Positions 1-7,025 of a DNA stretch of 38,322 nucleotides are shown here, piece after piece. The translations under genes were made by a program, and so were the position numbers. The stretch is from Bacteroidales bacterium. Lineage in GTDB: Bacteria; Bacteroidota; Bacteroidia; Bacteroidales; UBA932. Position 1 is the first letter of the stretch, and every line of letters starts with the position of its first letter. The DNA lies in the NCBI GenBank assembly GCA_017546585.1, contig JAFYWC010000160.1, positions 1 to 38,322 of the forward strand. The letters are read 5' to 3'. The notes under the pieces are model-generated. The model was not told the origin of the DNA. It worked only from the letters and a program-made list of their open reading frames with translations, and did no database searches.

Positions 1-72
1 AGATGAATAACTTTAGGACATATAAACACTCGCTGTAAATTAACAGTTAAAACATGCCACTATAATTGAAAA

Positions 73-150
73 TCGATACAAATATCAATAGTTATAATAT
101 TCAAGACTTTTATCAAAATAACACTTGATATAATACGATATTTGTATCGA
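73..150. repeat. 14-bp perfect inverted repeat in AT-rich DNA
   Basis: TCGATACAAATATC at 73-86 is the exact reverse complement of GATATTTGTATCGA at 137-150, with 50 bases between. Three further bases match beyond one mismatch. The interior is very AT-rich. No gene is visible in 1-461 apart from the toxin remnant that begins at 462. The pair could be operator sites, recombination sites or a looped regulatory element; the sequence does not decide. Confidence 0.55.
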
Positions 151-318
151 CTTTTAACAGGTTTTGTTGGAATCCAGATTACAATCCATTGATTATCTGC
201 CGATTAGCAGATTCTGCATCGGGAAGTAAAATTTGCAATTTATTGATTGTCAATCACTTACAAGATATTTCAGAAAAGCCGCAAAAACACCCAAAAGACT
301 ATATCAATAACTTACAAC

Positions 319-361
319 AAAAAAGTGTCACGTTTATTAGTACCAAACGTGGCACTTTTTT
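319..361. terminator. Long A/T-flanked hairpin, likely bidirectional terminator
   Basis: Arms at 319-335 and 345-361 are 17 bases each, complementary except for one G-T wobble, with a 9-base loop. The stem ends in A6 on the left and T6 on the right, so it would work as an intrinsic terminator on either strand. It lies downstream of the leftward antitoxin gene and its toxin remnant. Confidence 0.7.
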
Positions 362-461
362 GTTGTAAATCGCGGAATTGCATCAAAGTTCCAGATGTTT
401 TCGTAAACACTGACAAGCATTTACGGTCATTAATAAAAAATATGACAAACATCGACAAAAT

Positions 462-527
462 TCAAACTCCCAACTTATCTGTCATTGCATACTGTGACAA
501 CATCATACCATAAATCTCATTCTTCAT
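462..527 (-). pseudogene. AbiEii-type toxin gene remnant (first ~21 codons)
   Basis: An ATG at 525-527 overlaps the antitoxin stop in the ATGA arrangement typical of abiEi-abiEii pairs. It opens a frame beginning MKNEIYGMMLSQY, which resembles the start of Bacteroides AbiEii nucleotidyltransferase toxins as I remember them. The frame hits TGA at 462-464 after 21 residues, and no continuation is visible in any frame to position 1. The remaining hundreds of toxin codons are gone. Overlap and truncation are seen directly; the family assignment of so short a remnant is inference from position and recall. Confidence 0.5.
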
Positions 528-1150
528 CGTGTCAAATACTTTAATAGAGTAGCTATTGAATCAGCCTTCTTACCCACTTTTATGTATTCCTCAAGCACAC
601 TAGGATCAAATTTCAAAAACTCATCCATATCCATACGAATGTCATTCTCCAGGTAGTTTTCCACATCCTTCATATATCGAAGGTTCACCTTAGAAGAATT
701 AGCAATCAAATCACACAACGCCTTTTCTGGTGATGCAATCAAGAACGCATAATCCGCAACGCGCTCAGTTCTTACTCCCACAGCAAAAGCCTCTCTTGAG
801 ACACACTTATAATCATAATTGCCTATAGGTGTTTGGAAGCTTCTGGAATGCTTTACCGTCATTGACTGATTAACATAAACGGCTTCAGGTATTAAGCCGT
901 AATATCTCAATGCAGTTGACATAGACACATATGAGGGTGCATATAGATGGTTTGCTATCAGTTCATTTGAGAGCCTCTTTCCTGTATACTCTGGATTAAC
1001 CACATAGAGTCCCCTCTTTAACCTGATTATATACCCATTCTTCTCAAGCCATACGACCTTCTTTTCGGCCGACTTGAGATCAGGATAAAACGATTCAATA
1101 ATCGAAGTCGTTACTGGAATGACTCCTATTTCTCTTAATTCTCTGTTCAT
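524..1150 (-). CDS. AbiEi-family antitoxin (type IV toxin-antitoxin), orphan
   Basis: The 208-residue protein looks like an AbiEi-type antitoxin and transcriptional repressor. An N-terminal winged-helix-like part (about residues 1-60) carries the family-typical segment RLKRGLYVV, followed by a conserved block around YVSMSTALRYYGLIPEAV (about residues 73-91). In known AbiE systems the AbiEi protein represses its own promoter and counteracts the AbiEii nucleotidyltransferase. Here the toxin frame starts in the expected overlapping position but is cut to about 21 codons, so the antitoxin is orphaned. It could persist as a regulator or as protection against toxins from related elements. An inverted repeat lies just upstream at 1170-1210. 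It sits in the cargo zone of the conjugative element. Confidence 0.75.
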   Translation of the reverse strand: MNRELREIGVIPVTTSIIESFYPDLKSAEKKVVWLEKNGYIIRLKRGLYVVNPEYTGKRLSNELIANHLYAPSYVSMSTALRYYGLIPEAVYVNQSMTVKHSRSFQTPIGNYDYKCVSREAFAVGVRTERVADYAFLIASPEKALCDLIANSSKVNLRYMKDVENYLENDIRMDMDEFLKFDPSVLEEYIKVGKKADSIATLLKYLTR

Positions 1151-1169
1151 GCAGTAAATTTAGCAATAT

Positions 1170-1210
1170 TTTGAACAATAAAAGAAATAATTCTTCTTTT
1201 TCTGTTCAAA
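1170..1210 (-). promoter_or_regulatory. Inverted repeat upstream of the AbiEi-type gene, candidate operator
   Basis: TTTGAACA at 1170-1177 is mirrored by TGTTCAAA at 1203-1210, and the inner bases (AAAAGAA and TTCTTTT) are also nearly complementary, giving an extended imperfect palindrome. It lies 20-60 bases upstream of the antitoxin start. AbiEi proteins are known to autoregulate by binding inverted repeats in their promoter, so this is a natural candidate operator. Confidence 0.45.
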
Positions 1211-1338
1211 TATTTTCTAATAGACATACAAATATGGGACAAAATATAATACATGAAAATACAGATTCCGATAAATAAACCACACAAAATTGCCGCCTGT
1301 GATTACTCACATGCGGCAGTACATTCATCAAGCTATAA

Positions 1339-1602
1339 TCAGATTCCTCCATCCAAAGTCCAGATGTTCCAAAGATTGTCGCTGCGCATCGCGACATTGA
1401 GTTTTGTCTCTTTGCCGTTTGCCAATTTCACTTTACATGGCACAAAGACACCGGCATAAGTTCCAGATTTGAAAGCAGAATCACATTCTACAAGTGTACA
1501 ACCTTTATATGCCTTCGATATTGCTGCGAGGTCCACTCCCCTAAGGACAACTTTAAGCTGATCCTCATCCCATTCATAGCAGCGAACATCTTCTTTACAG
1601 TC
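1339..1602 (-). pseudogene. 5'-truncated gene fragment, C-terminus of unknown protein
   Basis: An open frame of 87 residues begins directly after two consecutive stops (1603-1608) and ends in LWNIWTLDGGI. No start codon fits its beginning: the first good initiator (GTG at 1536) would cut into a continuous acidic segment, DCKEDVRCYEWDEDQLK, that reads as protein. It looks like the C-terminal part of a small secreted or periplasmic protein whose front was lost. I do not recognise the family. It abuts another 5'-truncated fragment in the opposite direction at about 1603. Confidence 0.45.
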
Positions 1603-1836
1603 TCATCAGCTGATGCGTATGATGCATTGTCCGGCAATGAGGTGACAAGGACACATGAATATACTCTTGACGGCAATGTGATTACTTTGAATACAGCTTC
1701 TACTGACAGCGCACATAGCCCAAGTTATACCATCACTGAACTTGATGACAATGATATGTCCTGGCAGAAGGTCGGCACGACTTATACACCAGGCTCAAAC
1801 GACAGTGATTATAAACATTTCAAGAGAAAAGGCTAG
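1603..1836 (+). pseudogene. 5'-truncated fragment, lipocalin-like C-terminus
   Basis: The plus-strand frame reads protein-like from about 1603 (SSADAYDALSGNEVTRTHEY) through beta-strand-rich sequence such as YTITELDDNDMSWQKVG to a stop at 1834-1836. The alternating pattern and the SYTITELDD segment resemble C-terminal halves of Bacteroidales lipocalin-like secreted proteins. There is no proper start, signal peptide or ribosome site, and the frame upstream runs into the opposite-strand fragment. It is most likely a broken gene. The lipocalin link is a resemblance only. Confidence 0.4.
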
Positions 1837-1868
1837 CCCTGTATATGCTTATAGGTTGAATTTTCGGA

Positions 1869-1970
1869 ATGTATGAGACATTCAGTATCTGGAGGATGCT
1901 TCTGATTGGAGCGGTATTCTCAGGAATAATGTTAGGGTTCAGCGAGTGGCAGAATTCTAAAAAGAAGTAG
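1869..1970 (+). CDS. Possible 33-residue membrane peptide
   Basis: The frame from ATG 1869 encodes 33 residues with one hydrophobic stretch (about residues 10-24, LLIGAVFSGIMLGF) and a lysine-rich end, KKK. No ribosome site or promoter is evident. It lies between two broken gene fragments, so it may itself be debris. Confidence 0.2.
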   Translation: MYETFSIWRMLLIGAVFSGIMLGFSEWQNSKKK

Positions 1971-1981
1971 AATATCTTCCG

Positions 1982-2125
1982 ATGACCGCGTCACTATCGG
2001 CAGATGAAGATGAGACTCCATTGTATATCTGGAAGGATGACAAGTCGGTCATTGCGTTGGTCAGCTATAACTATTCCGATATGGACGGATATATAGGAAG
2101 CTATGTGACTTATATCAAGAAGTAA
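1982..2125 (+). pseudogene. C-terminal gene fragment of unknown protein
   Basis: A 47-codon frame from ATG 1982 to TAA 2123-2125 reads as well-formed protein (PLYIWKDDKSVIALVSYNYS, then GYIGSYVTYIKK). The frame stays open for only a few codons upstream before a TAA. It looks like the last 50 or so residues of a secreted beta-rich protein. Family not recognised. The terminator-like hairpin at 2145-2174 follows it closely, consistent with its being the true end of a former gene. Confidence 0.35.
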
Positions 2126-2144
2126 CGATACCGTCAAACTTTTA

Positions 2145-2174
2145 TTGCCTGCAATACGTGGCGATTGCAGGCAA
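2145..2174 (+). terminator. Hairpin terminator behind the fragment ending at 2125
   Basis: TTGCCTGCAAT (2145-2155) and ATTGCAGGCAA (2164-2174) form an 11-bp perfect stem with an 8-base loop. The downstream T-run is short (TTTCTG). The stretch from 2175 to 2404 shows no convincing gene, only the repeat copy at 2241-2260 and AT-rich sequence. Confidence 0.5.
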
Positions 2175-2404
2175 TTTCTGTATCTTGCTGCGTGGATGTA
2201 AGATTCACTTAAGGCAGTGAAAGACTGCAAAAATTTTCACTATTGATTATCAATCGTTTAAGGGGCCGGATTGAAAGATTTTTTTTGGTGTGTGTAAGAC
2301 AATTTTATGTGGATGTTCCAGACGATTTGAGTATATTGCAGACTGTATATACATTATAGTAAGACCGCTGGCGGGATTGATGAACCTTTAATTTTTAAAT
2401 CATT

Positions 2405-2716
2405 ATGAATCAAAAAGATTTTTTGATCCTGACCAAAGGCCGGGCTGTGTGCCTCTTGCTGGACACAGCAATCAGATTGCTGGCAGAGATGGACTTTAAG
2501 AACGAAGTATCAGATGCTGTACGCAATGAATGTTCTACGGATATTTACAACATCATTGTGCAGGTGGCGACAATTTCCTGCGGCAAAGACACTTGGGGTG
2601 ATGTGTATGATTTCCTGATCAGCATAGGTGTTCGCGTGTCATCCGACCTTAATCTTGAGATGATGTATATGGAATCTATATCCGAGATTAAGCCTTCTGA
2701 TGAAAGGCATAACTGA
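2405..2716 (+). CDS. Hypothetical protein in the conjugative element
   Basis: It encodes 103 residues starting MNQKDFLILTKGRAVCLLLD, mainly predicted helical, with no signal peptide, membrane segment or motif that I recognise. The ATG at 2405 is preceded by AT-rich sequence without a strong Shine-Dalgarno site, which is common in Bacteroidota. It stands alone between the degraded cargo and the candidate RNA at 2748-2939. Amino-acid composition and a clean open frame favour a real gene. Its position in front of the transfer operon suggests a link to element biology, but no function can be assigned. Confidence 0.55.
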   Translation: MNQKDFLILTKGRAVCLLLDTAIRLLAEMDFKNEVSDAVRNECSTDIYNIIVQVATISCGKDTWGDVYDFLISIGVRVSSDLNLEMMYMESISEIKPSDERHN

Positions 2717-2733
2717 TTTTCTAAAATAATTCT

Positions 2734-2741
2734 TACCTTTG
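2734..2741 (+). promoter_or_regulatory. Candidate -7 element for the RNA at 2748-2939
   Basis: TACCTTTG fits the Bacteroidetes -7 consensus TAnnTTTG exactly. No good TTTG is found at the -33 spacing (the nearest is a T-run at 2717-2720), so the promoter is only half supported. Confidence 0.45.
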
Positions 2742-2747
2742 CATCAT

Positions 2748-2939
2748 TGGTAAAAAATAACATCATCAAATATTAGCATTTGCTATTTATTCGGGCAATC
2801 TGAAACCTGAGAAATTTCAATTTGTTACGACCGGATAAGTTGGTAAATGCCTGCGCGTTTGCGTGGGCTCGACTTATCATCGTAATATGGTTTTCTCAGG
2901 ACCACAGATGCTGATAAGTTTCTGCCCACGCAATTTTTC
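2748..2939 (+). ncRNA. Candidate switch-like structured RNA before the tra operon
   Basis: Two mutually exclusive folds share one central strand. The early fold pairs GATAAGT (2834-2840) with ACTTATC (2872-2878) around GCCTGCGC (2849-2856) paired to GCGTGGGC (2861-2868), with a GTTT loop. The late fold pairs TTGCGTGGGC (2859-2868) with GCCCACGCAA (2924-2933) and ACTTATCA (2872-2879) with TGATAAGT (2912-2919), and is followed by T5. This is terminator/antiterminator geometry. In addition CCTGAGAAA (2806-2814) is complementary to TTTCTCAGG (2892-2900) in the late-fold loop, a possible pseudoknot or third competitor. No coding frame fits. It could be a leader attenuator or a free small RNA of about 190 bases, because the tra promoter lies just downstream. 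Pairings are seen; function is inferred. Confidence 0.6.
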
Positions 2940-2967
2940 GTTAAATATCCCTAAAAACCCGTAAAAA

Positions 2968-2998
2968 TTTGGAGTGTGTGACACGATGATTACCTTTG
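2968..2998 (+). promoter_or_regulatory. Bacteroidetes-type promoter of the tra operon
   Basis: TTTG at 2968-2971 and TACCTTTG at 2991-2998 are separated by 19 bases, matching the Bacteroides -33/-7 consensus. Transcription would start near 3005, about 18 bases before the traA ATG at 3023. CTGTGTAG at 2999-3006 overlaps the start site and resembles the ACTGTGTGT repeats beside the integrase. Confidence 0.8.
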
Positions 2999-3022
2999 CT
3001 GTGTAGAAATCGTGAGAGAGAT

Positions 3023-3757
3023 ATGAAGGTGTTGACATTTTTTACGGTCAGAGGTGGGTCTGGCAAGACGGTGCTGAGTGCGGCGTTTGCATCATACGTG
3101 AGTTATATTCTCGGTAAGAGGGCTATGGTGCTTGACTTTGACGGACCCGAATACAATCTATTTAATATGAGATTGAGGGAGCTGAGCCTTATGAAGGAAG
3201 GTGATGCCGAGTGCGACAGGGATGGGCTGTATATTGTGGAGAAGGTGGAGAACACCGACAGCGACAGCCTCGACAGGTTTGCAGAGAGCATCAGGAGAAT
3301 CAAGGAGCAGTTCGATTATATCATTCTGGATTTCCCAGGATCATTTTCAAAAGACGATGCCATATGCCATCTGGCTACTGCAGGAGTGATCGATATGGTG
3401 GTCATCCCTGTGGAACTGGATGCCATCAGCATTTGTTCAGCAAAGACCTTGTCGCAGATATTCGAGGAGACAGGGTTGAAGACACTACCCTTTTTCAACA
3501 GAGTGCACGGCAAGGAAGATCCTGCCTTATATGGCAGGCTGCGTGAATGGTTTGAAAGGCACGGAGTGAGAGTGTCGGAGGCTATGGTGAAGAATTCCAT
3601 TGCTATGAAGAGAGAGATGGGAGCCAAAGGGTTCCTGAGGAGCACTATATGTTTCCCGGAAAAGGAGATAAGAGCGAAGAATCCGGGCATTATTAACTTG
3701 TTTGAGGAGATTGTGAGGTATGAGGAGAGAGGAGTTCAAACGACAGAAGATTCCTGA
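3023..3757 (+). CDS. traA: Conjugative transposon TraA, ParA-type ATPase
   Basis: The 244-residue protein is of the ParA/MinD ATPase type found as the first gene of Bacteroides transfer operons. The deviant Walker A motif VRGGSGKT covers residues 9-16, with Arg10 where most ParA proteins have the signature Lys. A Walker A'-like LDFDGP follows at about 41-46, and a later segment, YIILDFPGSF, at about 95-104. ATG 3023 is chosen over the in-frame ATG at 2996, because 2996 lies inside the -7 element and upstream of the expected transcript start. The usual role is thought to be positioning or regulating transfer rather than channel formation. The next gene overlaps its last 38 bases. Confidence 0.85.
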   Translation: MKVLTFFTVRGGSGKTVLSAAFASYVSYILGKRAMVLDFDGPEYNLFNMRLRELSLMKEGDAECDRDGLYIVEKVENTDSDSLDRFAESIRRIKEQFDYIILDFPGSFSKDDAICHLATAGVIDMVVIPVELDAISICSAKTLSQIFEETGLKTLPFFNRVHGKEDPALYGRLREWFERHGVRVSEAMVKNSIAMKREMGAKGFLRSTICFPEKEIRAKNPGIINLFEEIVRYEERGVQTTEDS

Positions 3758-3938
3758 TGGCCTGGTGCCTGTTGTCTGCGTAGAGCCTATCGCTGTGCCG
3801 GAACGGTTCAAGGTGTGTTGTGATGAATCGGAAAAGGAAGCGAAGAAGGTCAAGCAGAGGAAGGAATCAATAATAGACAAGTTCGCGGTGAAGACCAGTG
3901 AACTTGATGAAATACAAGAAGTAATTAACGGACATTAG
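3720..3938 (+). CDS. Small tra-operon protein, possibly TraB-like
   Basis: It encodes 72 charged residues, beginning MRREEFKRQKIPDGLVP, with a basic and acidic middle that may form a short helix. No signal peptide or membrane segment is present. It starts inside the end of traA (38-base overlap, different frame) and stops two bases before the traE ATG, so it is translationally embedded in the operon. In CTnDOT-type operons traB, traC and traD lie between traA and traE, some of them DUF3408 proteins. This much shorter protein may be a divergent or reduced counterpart. The assignment is positional only. Confidence 0.55.
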   Translation: MRREEFKRQKIPDGLVPVVCVEPIAVPERFKVCCDESEKEAKKVKQRKESIIDKFAVKTSELDEIQEVINGH

Positions 3939-3940
3939 TG

Positions 3941-4246
3941 ATGAGGATTAGAGGAGAGAGAAATGTCGCGTTGGGATTGCTGTTTCTGGCATCTCCGGCA
4001 TTGATGGCACAGGATGCCATTTCGTTTTTGAATGAGGCGAATATGCAGATCAGGTCTGCCGGTTCGCTGATCTATCAGGTGGTGATTGCAGTTCTGAGCA
4101 TCATCGCAATCGTATCGCTGATCACAGTGGGCATCAAACTCTACAGCGGAGATCAGCAGTCTGCAAACAAGGCACTGGGATGGTGCGGAGGAATGATATT
4201 CTGCATCATTGCCGCCCTGGTGCTGAAAAACTTCATAGGACTATGA
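3941..4246 (+). CDS. traE: TraE, DUF4134 (VirB2-like membrane protein)
   Basis: This 101-residue protein has an N-terminal signal-like hydrophobic segment ending near ALMAQDA, then two further hydrophobic helices (about residues 45-65 and 80-98). The GDQQSANKALGWCGG turn between them is typical of the DUF4134/TraE family. By size and topology the family is regarded as the VirB2/pilin-like part of the Bacteroidota type IV secretion channel. ATG 3941 is preferred; an overlapping GTG at 3938 would add one residue. Its stop overlaps the traF start as ATGA (4243-4246), indicating coupled translation. Confidence 0.85.
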   Translation: MRIRGERNVALGLLFLASPALMAQDAISFLNEANMQIRSAGSLIYQVVIAVLSIIAIVSLITVGIKLYSGDQQSANKALGWCGGMIFCIIAALVLKNFIGL

Positions 4247-4539
4247 GGTGCAAGGTCTATAGGAACCTTGACCGCCCTTTTTCTCTGTTCGGGATCAAGG
4301 GTAGGTATATCATTGTCGCTGGCGTAGCGGCAGTGATTGATGTTGTGGTGGCTATGATTATCGGTTCGGTATTCGGGAGCGTAACCGGTATGGCTGCGGC
4401 TGCCGTACTGTTTGCAGCCGGATATATGGCAATCGGTGAGATTCAGCAAAGATTCGGGACAAAGGCAATTGACAGGAAGATTGCCGGGCTGAGTATTCCT
4501 AAACATATCATAATGAAATATAAAGTATGGAAAAGATAG
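4243..4539 (+). CDS. traF: TraF, DUF4133 (VirB3-like membrane protein)
   Basis: It encodes 98 residues starting MRCKVYRNLDRPFSLFGIKG, which fits the DUF4133 opening of a basic N-terminus with a PFxxFGxKG-like segment. Two hydrophobic helices follow (about residues 22-42 and 45-62) and then a basic cytoplasmic tail. It corresponds to VirB3, the small partner of the VirB4 ATPase encoded next. ATG 4243 is chosen because it overlaps the traE stop as ATGA; a longer in-frame reading to 4180 would overlap traE deeply. The last 13 bases overlap traG. Confidence 0.85.
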   Translation: MRCKVYRNLDRPFSLFGIKGRYIIVAGVAAVIDVVVAMIIGSVFGSVTGMAAAAVLFAAGYMAIGEIQQRFGTKAIDRKIAGLSIPKHIIMKYKVWKR

Positions 4540-7025
4540 ACATCAGAGATTGCTTCCCCGTGATGAACGGTGGAGATGGAGTCATCCTATCGAAGAGGGG
4601 TGACATTTGTGTCGGGTGGGAGATGTCGCTTCCTCCGGCTTTCAGATGCAACGAAGAAAAGTATGACAGCATTATCAATACGCTAAATGCGGCCATTGCA
4701 TTGCTGCCGGACTACAGTATCGTGCATAAGCAGGACATATATATGAAAAAGAAGTATGCTTCTGAAAGGGCGAAAGGACTGCTGGATGAGGCATACGAGA
4801 GTCATTTTGACGGAAGGGAGTATCTTGACCACAGGTGCAGGCTGTTCGTGACATTCTCGAATAAGAACAATGTGAAAGGCAGCCCATCAGGAATTGCCGG
4901 AATAGGTGCAGGCAAAATTCCGGGCAGCGAAGGCATTGCCAAAATGCTTGGGACGGCAGAGCAGTTCGAGAGTGTGGTAAACAGCAATCCGTTACTGGAA
5001 CTGAAAAGGCTTGCAGAAGAGGAAATATTCGGGAATGAAGACACCCCGGGCATTCTCCAGGATTATCTGAATTTCACGGATGGCGGTGAAGATGTACTGT
5101 CGGACATTGCTGCTACTGGAGCAGCTATGACTGTCGGTGACAAACGTGTGGGATGCCATCTGATTGCCGATCTGGACCAGTTGCCTGCGGAGGTGGCTTC
5201 GTGCAGAAGAGTGGCTTCGCTAAGTACTGACAGTTCTGCCGTCAATCTGTCTTTTCTTTACGATATAGGACAGGAACTTGACTGCGAGCATATTGTGAAC
5301 ACATTTATCTTGAGGGAACCGATCAAGGATGTACATAACAGCCTGGATGCGAAGAGAAGACAGATGATGTCGATGTCGGCACGGTCTGCAGAGAACAGGA
5401 TGTATGCAGATGAGATCAATGAGTTTCTTGAAAACTCTGCCTCGGAGCAGATGTTTACGGTAAAGTTCCATATAAACATATTGTCCGGCGAGCCTGCCGA
5501 TGAGTCCGGTAGGGCAAGCGACATGGTGACTGCTGCCATCTCGAAGATGGGTATCACTCCTGTGCTGGACAAATACGACACTCCTTGCCAGTTCTGGGCT
5601 TCTATTCCGGGAAATGAGGCAGGCCTTGCATACGGAGAATATATGACTATGGAACTGACCTCTGCCTTGTGCATAGGCATATATGACGGAGATGAAGAAG
5701 GTGTATCGGATGGAGTGCTGAAGATGAGCGACAGGCTGAGACTTGTGCCTCAGAGATTCGATATTCAGGAAAAGGCTCTGGAGATGGGTCTGATTGAGAA
5801 TTATAATGTGTTTCTACTGGGACCTTCAGGCAGCGGAAAGTCTTTCTTTATGAACAAATATCTGTGGTCGTGCTACACTGCAGGACAGCATGTATTTCTG
5901 ATAGATGTGGGTGATTCGTATCGTGCCCTGTGCAATATAATACGGGAAGAAAGCAAAGGCTTGGATGGCACTTATTACACTTTTGAGAAGGGTAAGCCGA
6001 TTTCGTTCAATCCTTTCAGGAATGTGGAGCGATTTAGAACTGCCGACAACCAGGCTCTGAACTTCCTGTTTACGCTGATGCTGACTTTGTGGAAGAACGG
6101 AAATGAGACTATGTCTTCTGCTTCGATGAAAATTGTAAGGGACAGCATCATTGCATTCATAGACAGGTGGGAGGCTGATGGCGACCCGGTATTCAATGAT
6201 TATTACAGATTTGTAAGGGACGAATTCTGTCTCAGTCTTGGTGAAAAGGAGATTGGGAAAGAATATTTTGACCTTAAGGATTACCTGATCTCGCTGGAAC
6301 AGTTCTATGAAGGTGGAGTGTATGATTACCTGCTGAACTCATACGATAATGCAGATATTCTGAATGACAGGTTCGTGGTATTTGAGATTGACCATATCAA
6401 AGGTGACCCTGTGATTTATCCGATTACCACGCTTGTAATTATGGATGCCTTTGCCGAGAAGATGGTATCGAACGGAGACTTCAAGGTGATGTGTATCGAG
6501 GAGGCCTGGAAAGCGATAATGGGCACTCAGATGGCTGCATATATGATGGAGTTGTGGAAGACTGCCAGAAAGCACAGGACTTCGGCAGTGGTGGTGACAC
6601 AGGAACTGAAGGATTTAATATCATCACCTATCATTAAGGACACAATCTTGGAGAATTCGGCAGTGAAGATTCTGCTTGATCAGACCAGGTATGTGAACAG
6701 GTTTGACACTCTGGCAGAGCATCTGTCTCTGAACGAAGATGACAAGGCGATGGTGCTGTCGCTCAACAGGTACAGGAGGGGCTTCGGTGCCGGACGTGAG
6801 GTATTCTTTAATCTTGGGAACAGGCATTCTTTAGTGATGAGGCTGGAGGTATCTCCAGAGGAAAGGATTGCGTTTTCTTCACAGAAAAAGGATAAAGAGA
6901 GGCTTGCCAAAGAGGTGGAGAAGGCTGGGAGTTATGTAAAAGCCGTGAAACGGATTGCCGGTCACACCGGGAGATCCCCGGTCGGAGCCGGGGATGACGG
7001 TATGAGAAGAGGAGGTTCAGTATGA
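4527..7025 (+). CDS. traG: TraG, VirB4-type conjugation ATPase
   Basis: The 832-residue TraG-family ATPase powers assembly and substrate handling of the transfer channel at the inner membrane. Walker A GPSGSGKS lies at residues 432-439 and a Walker B-like FKVMCIEEAWK at about 650-660. Further conserved VirB4-type segments follow, such as SAVVVTQELKDL (about 686-697). The length is normal for the family. The extreme C-terminus is unusual: after the conserved body ends near residue 805, the tail is encoded by palindromic GC-rich repeat DNA (6958-7000) and reads HTGRSPVGAGDDG, rich in Gly and Asp. The stop overlaps the traI start as ATGA. Confidence 0.9.
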   Translation: MEKIDIRDCFPVMNGGDGVILSKRGDICVGWEMSLPPAFRCNEEKYDSIINTLNAAIALLPDYSIVHKQDIYMKKKYASERAKGLLDEAYESHFDGREYLDHRCRLFVTFSNKNNVKGSPSGIAGIGAGKIPGSEGIAKMLGTAEQFESVVNSNPLLELKRLAEEEIFGNEDTPGILQDYLNFTDGGEDVLSDIAATGAAMTVGDKRVGCHLIADLDQLPAEVASCRRVASLSTDSSAVNLSFLYDIGQELDCEHIVNTFILREPIKDVHNSLDAKRRQMMSMSARSAENRMYADEINEFLENSASEQMFTVKFHINILSGEPADESGRASDMVTAAISKMGITPVLDKYDTPCQFWASIPGNEAGLAYGEYMTMELTSALCIGIYDGDEEGVSDGVLKMSDRLRLVPQRFDIQEKALEMGLIENYNVFLLGPSGSGKSFFMNKYLWSCYTAGQHVFLIDVGDSYRALCNIIREESKGLDGTYYTFEKGKPISFNPFRNVERFRTADNQALNFLFTLMLTLWKNGNETMSSASMKIVRDSIIAFIDRWEADGDPVFNDYYRFVRDEFCLSLGEKEIGKEYFDLKDYLISLEQFYEGGVYDYLLNSYDNADILNDRFVVFEIDHIKGDPVIYPITTLVIMDAFAEKMVSNGDFKVMCIEEAWKAIMGTQMAAYMMELWKTARKHRTSAVVVTQELKDLISSPIIKDTILENSAVKILLDQTRYVNRFDTLAEHLSLNEDDKAMVLSLNRYRRGFGAGREVFFNLGNRHSLVMRLEVSPEERIAFSSQKKDKERLAKEVEKAGSYVKAVKRIAGHTGRSPVGAGDDGMRRGGSV
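6974..7000 (+). repeat. Palindromic repeat inside the traG 3' end
   Basis: ATCCCCGG (6974-6981) and CCGGGGAT (6988-6995) form an 8-bp stem with a 6-base loop, followed by GACGG. The preceding CCGGTCACACCGG (6958-6970) is also partly palindromic. The 18 bases at 6983-7000 recur exactly in traM at 9606-9623. The element is read in frame as the non-conserved tail of TraG. Confidence 0.7.

Larger units (their letters stand above)
241..2260 (+). repeat. Imperfect 20-bp direct repeats flanking the worn cargo zone
   Basis: The 20 bases at 241-260 (TATTGATTGTCAATCACTTA) recur at 2241-2260 with 17 of 20 identical, all differences being transitions. Each copy contains an 11-base near-palindrome (TTGATnnTCAA). 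Between them lie the antitoxin, the toxin remnant and the broken gene fragments. They may mark the edges of an inserted cassette or be two copies of a binding site. Short AT-rich matches can also arise by chance. Confidence 0.3.

Noticed and set aside
247-513. An 88-codon open frame on the plus strand
   Set aside because: It runs through the hairpin at 319-361 and antisense to the toxin remnant, has no ribosome site, and its composition follows AT-rich DNA.
2996-3022. Upstream start for traA at 2996
   Set aside because: The codon lies in the promoter -7 element, before the predicted transcript start.
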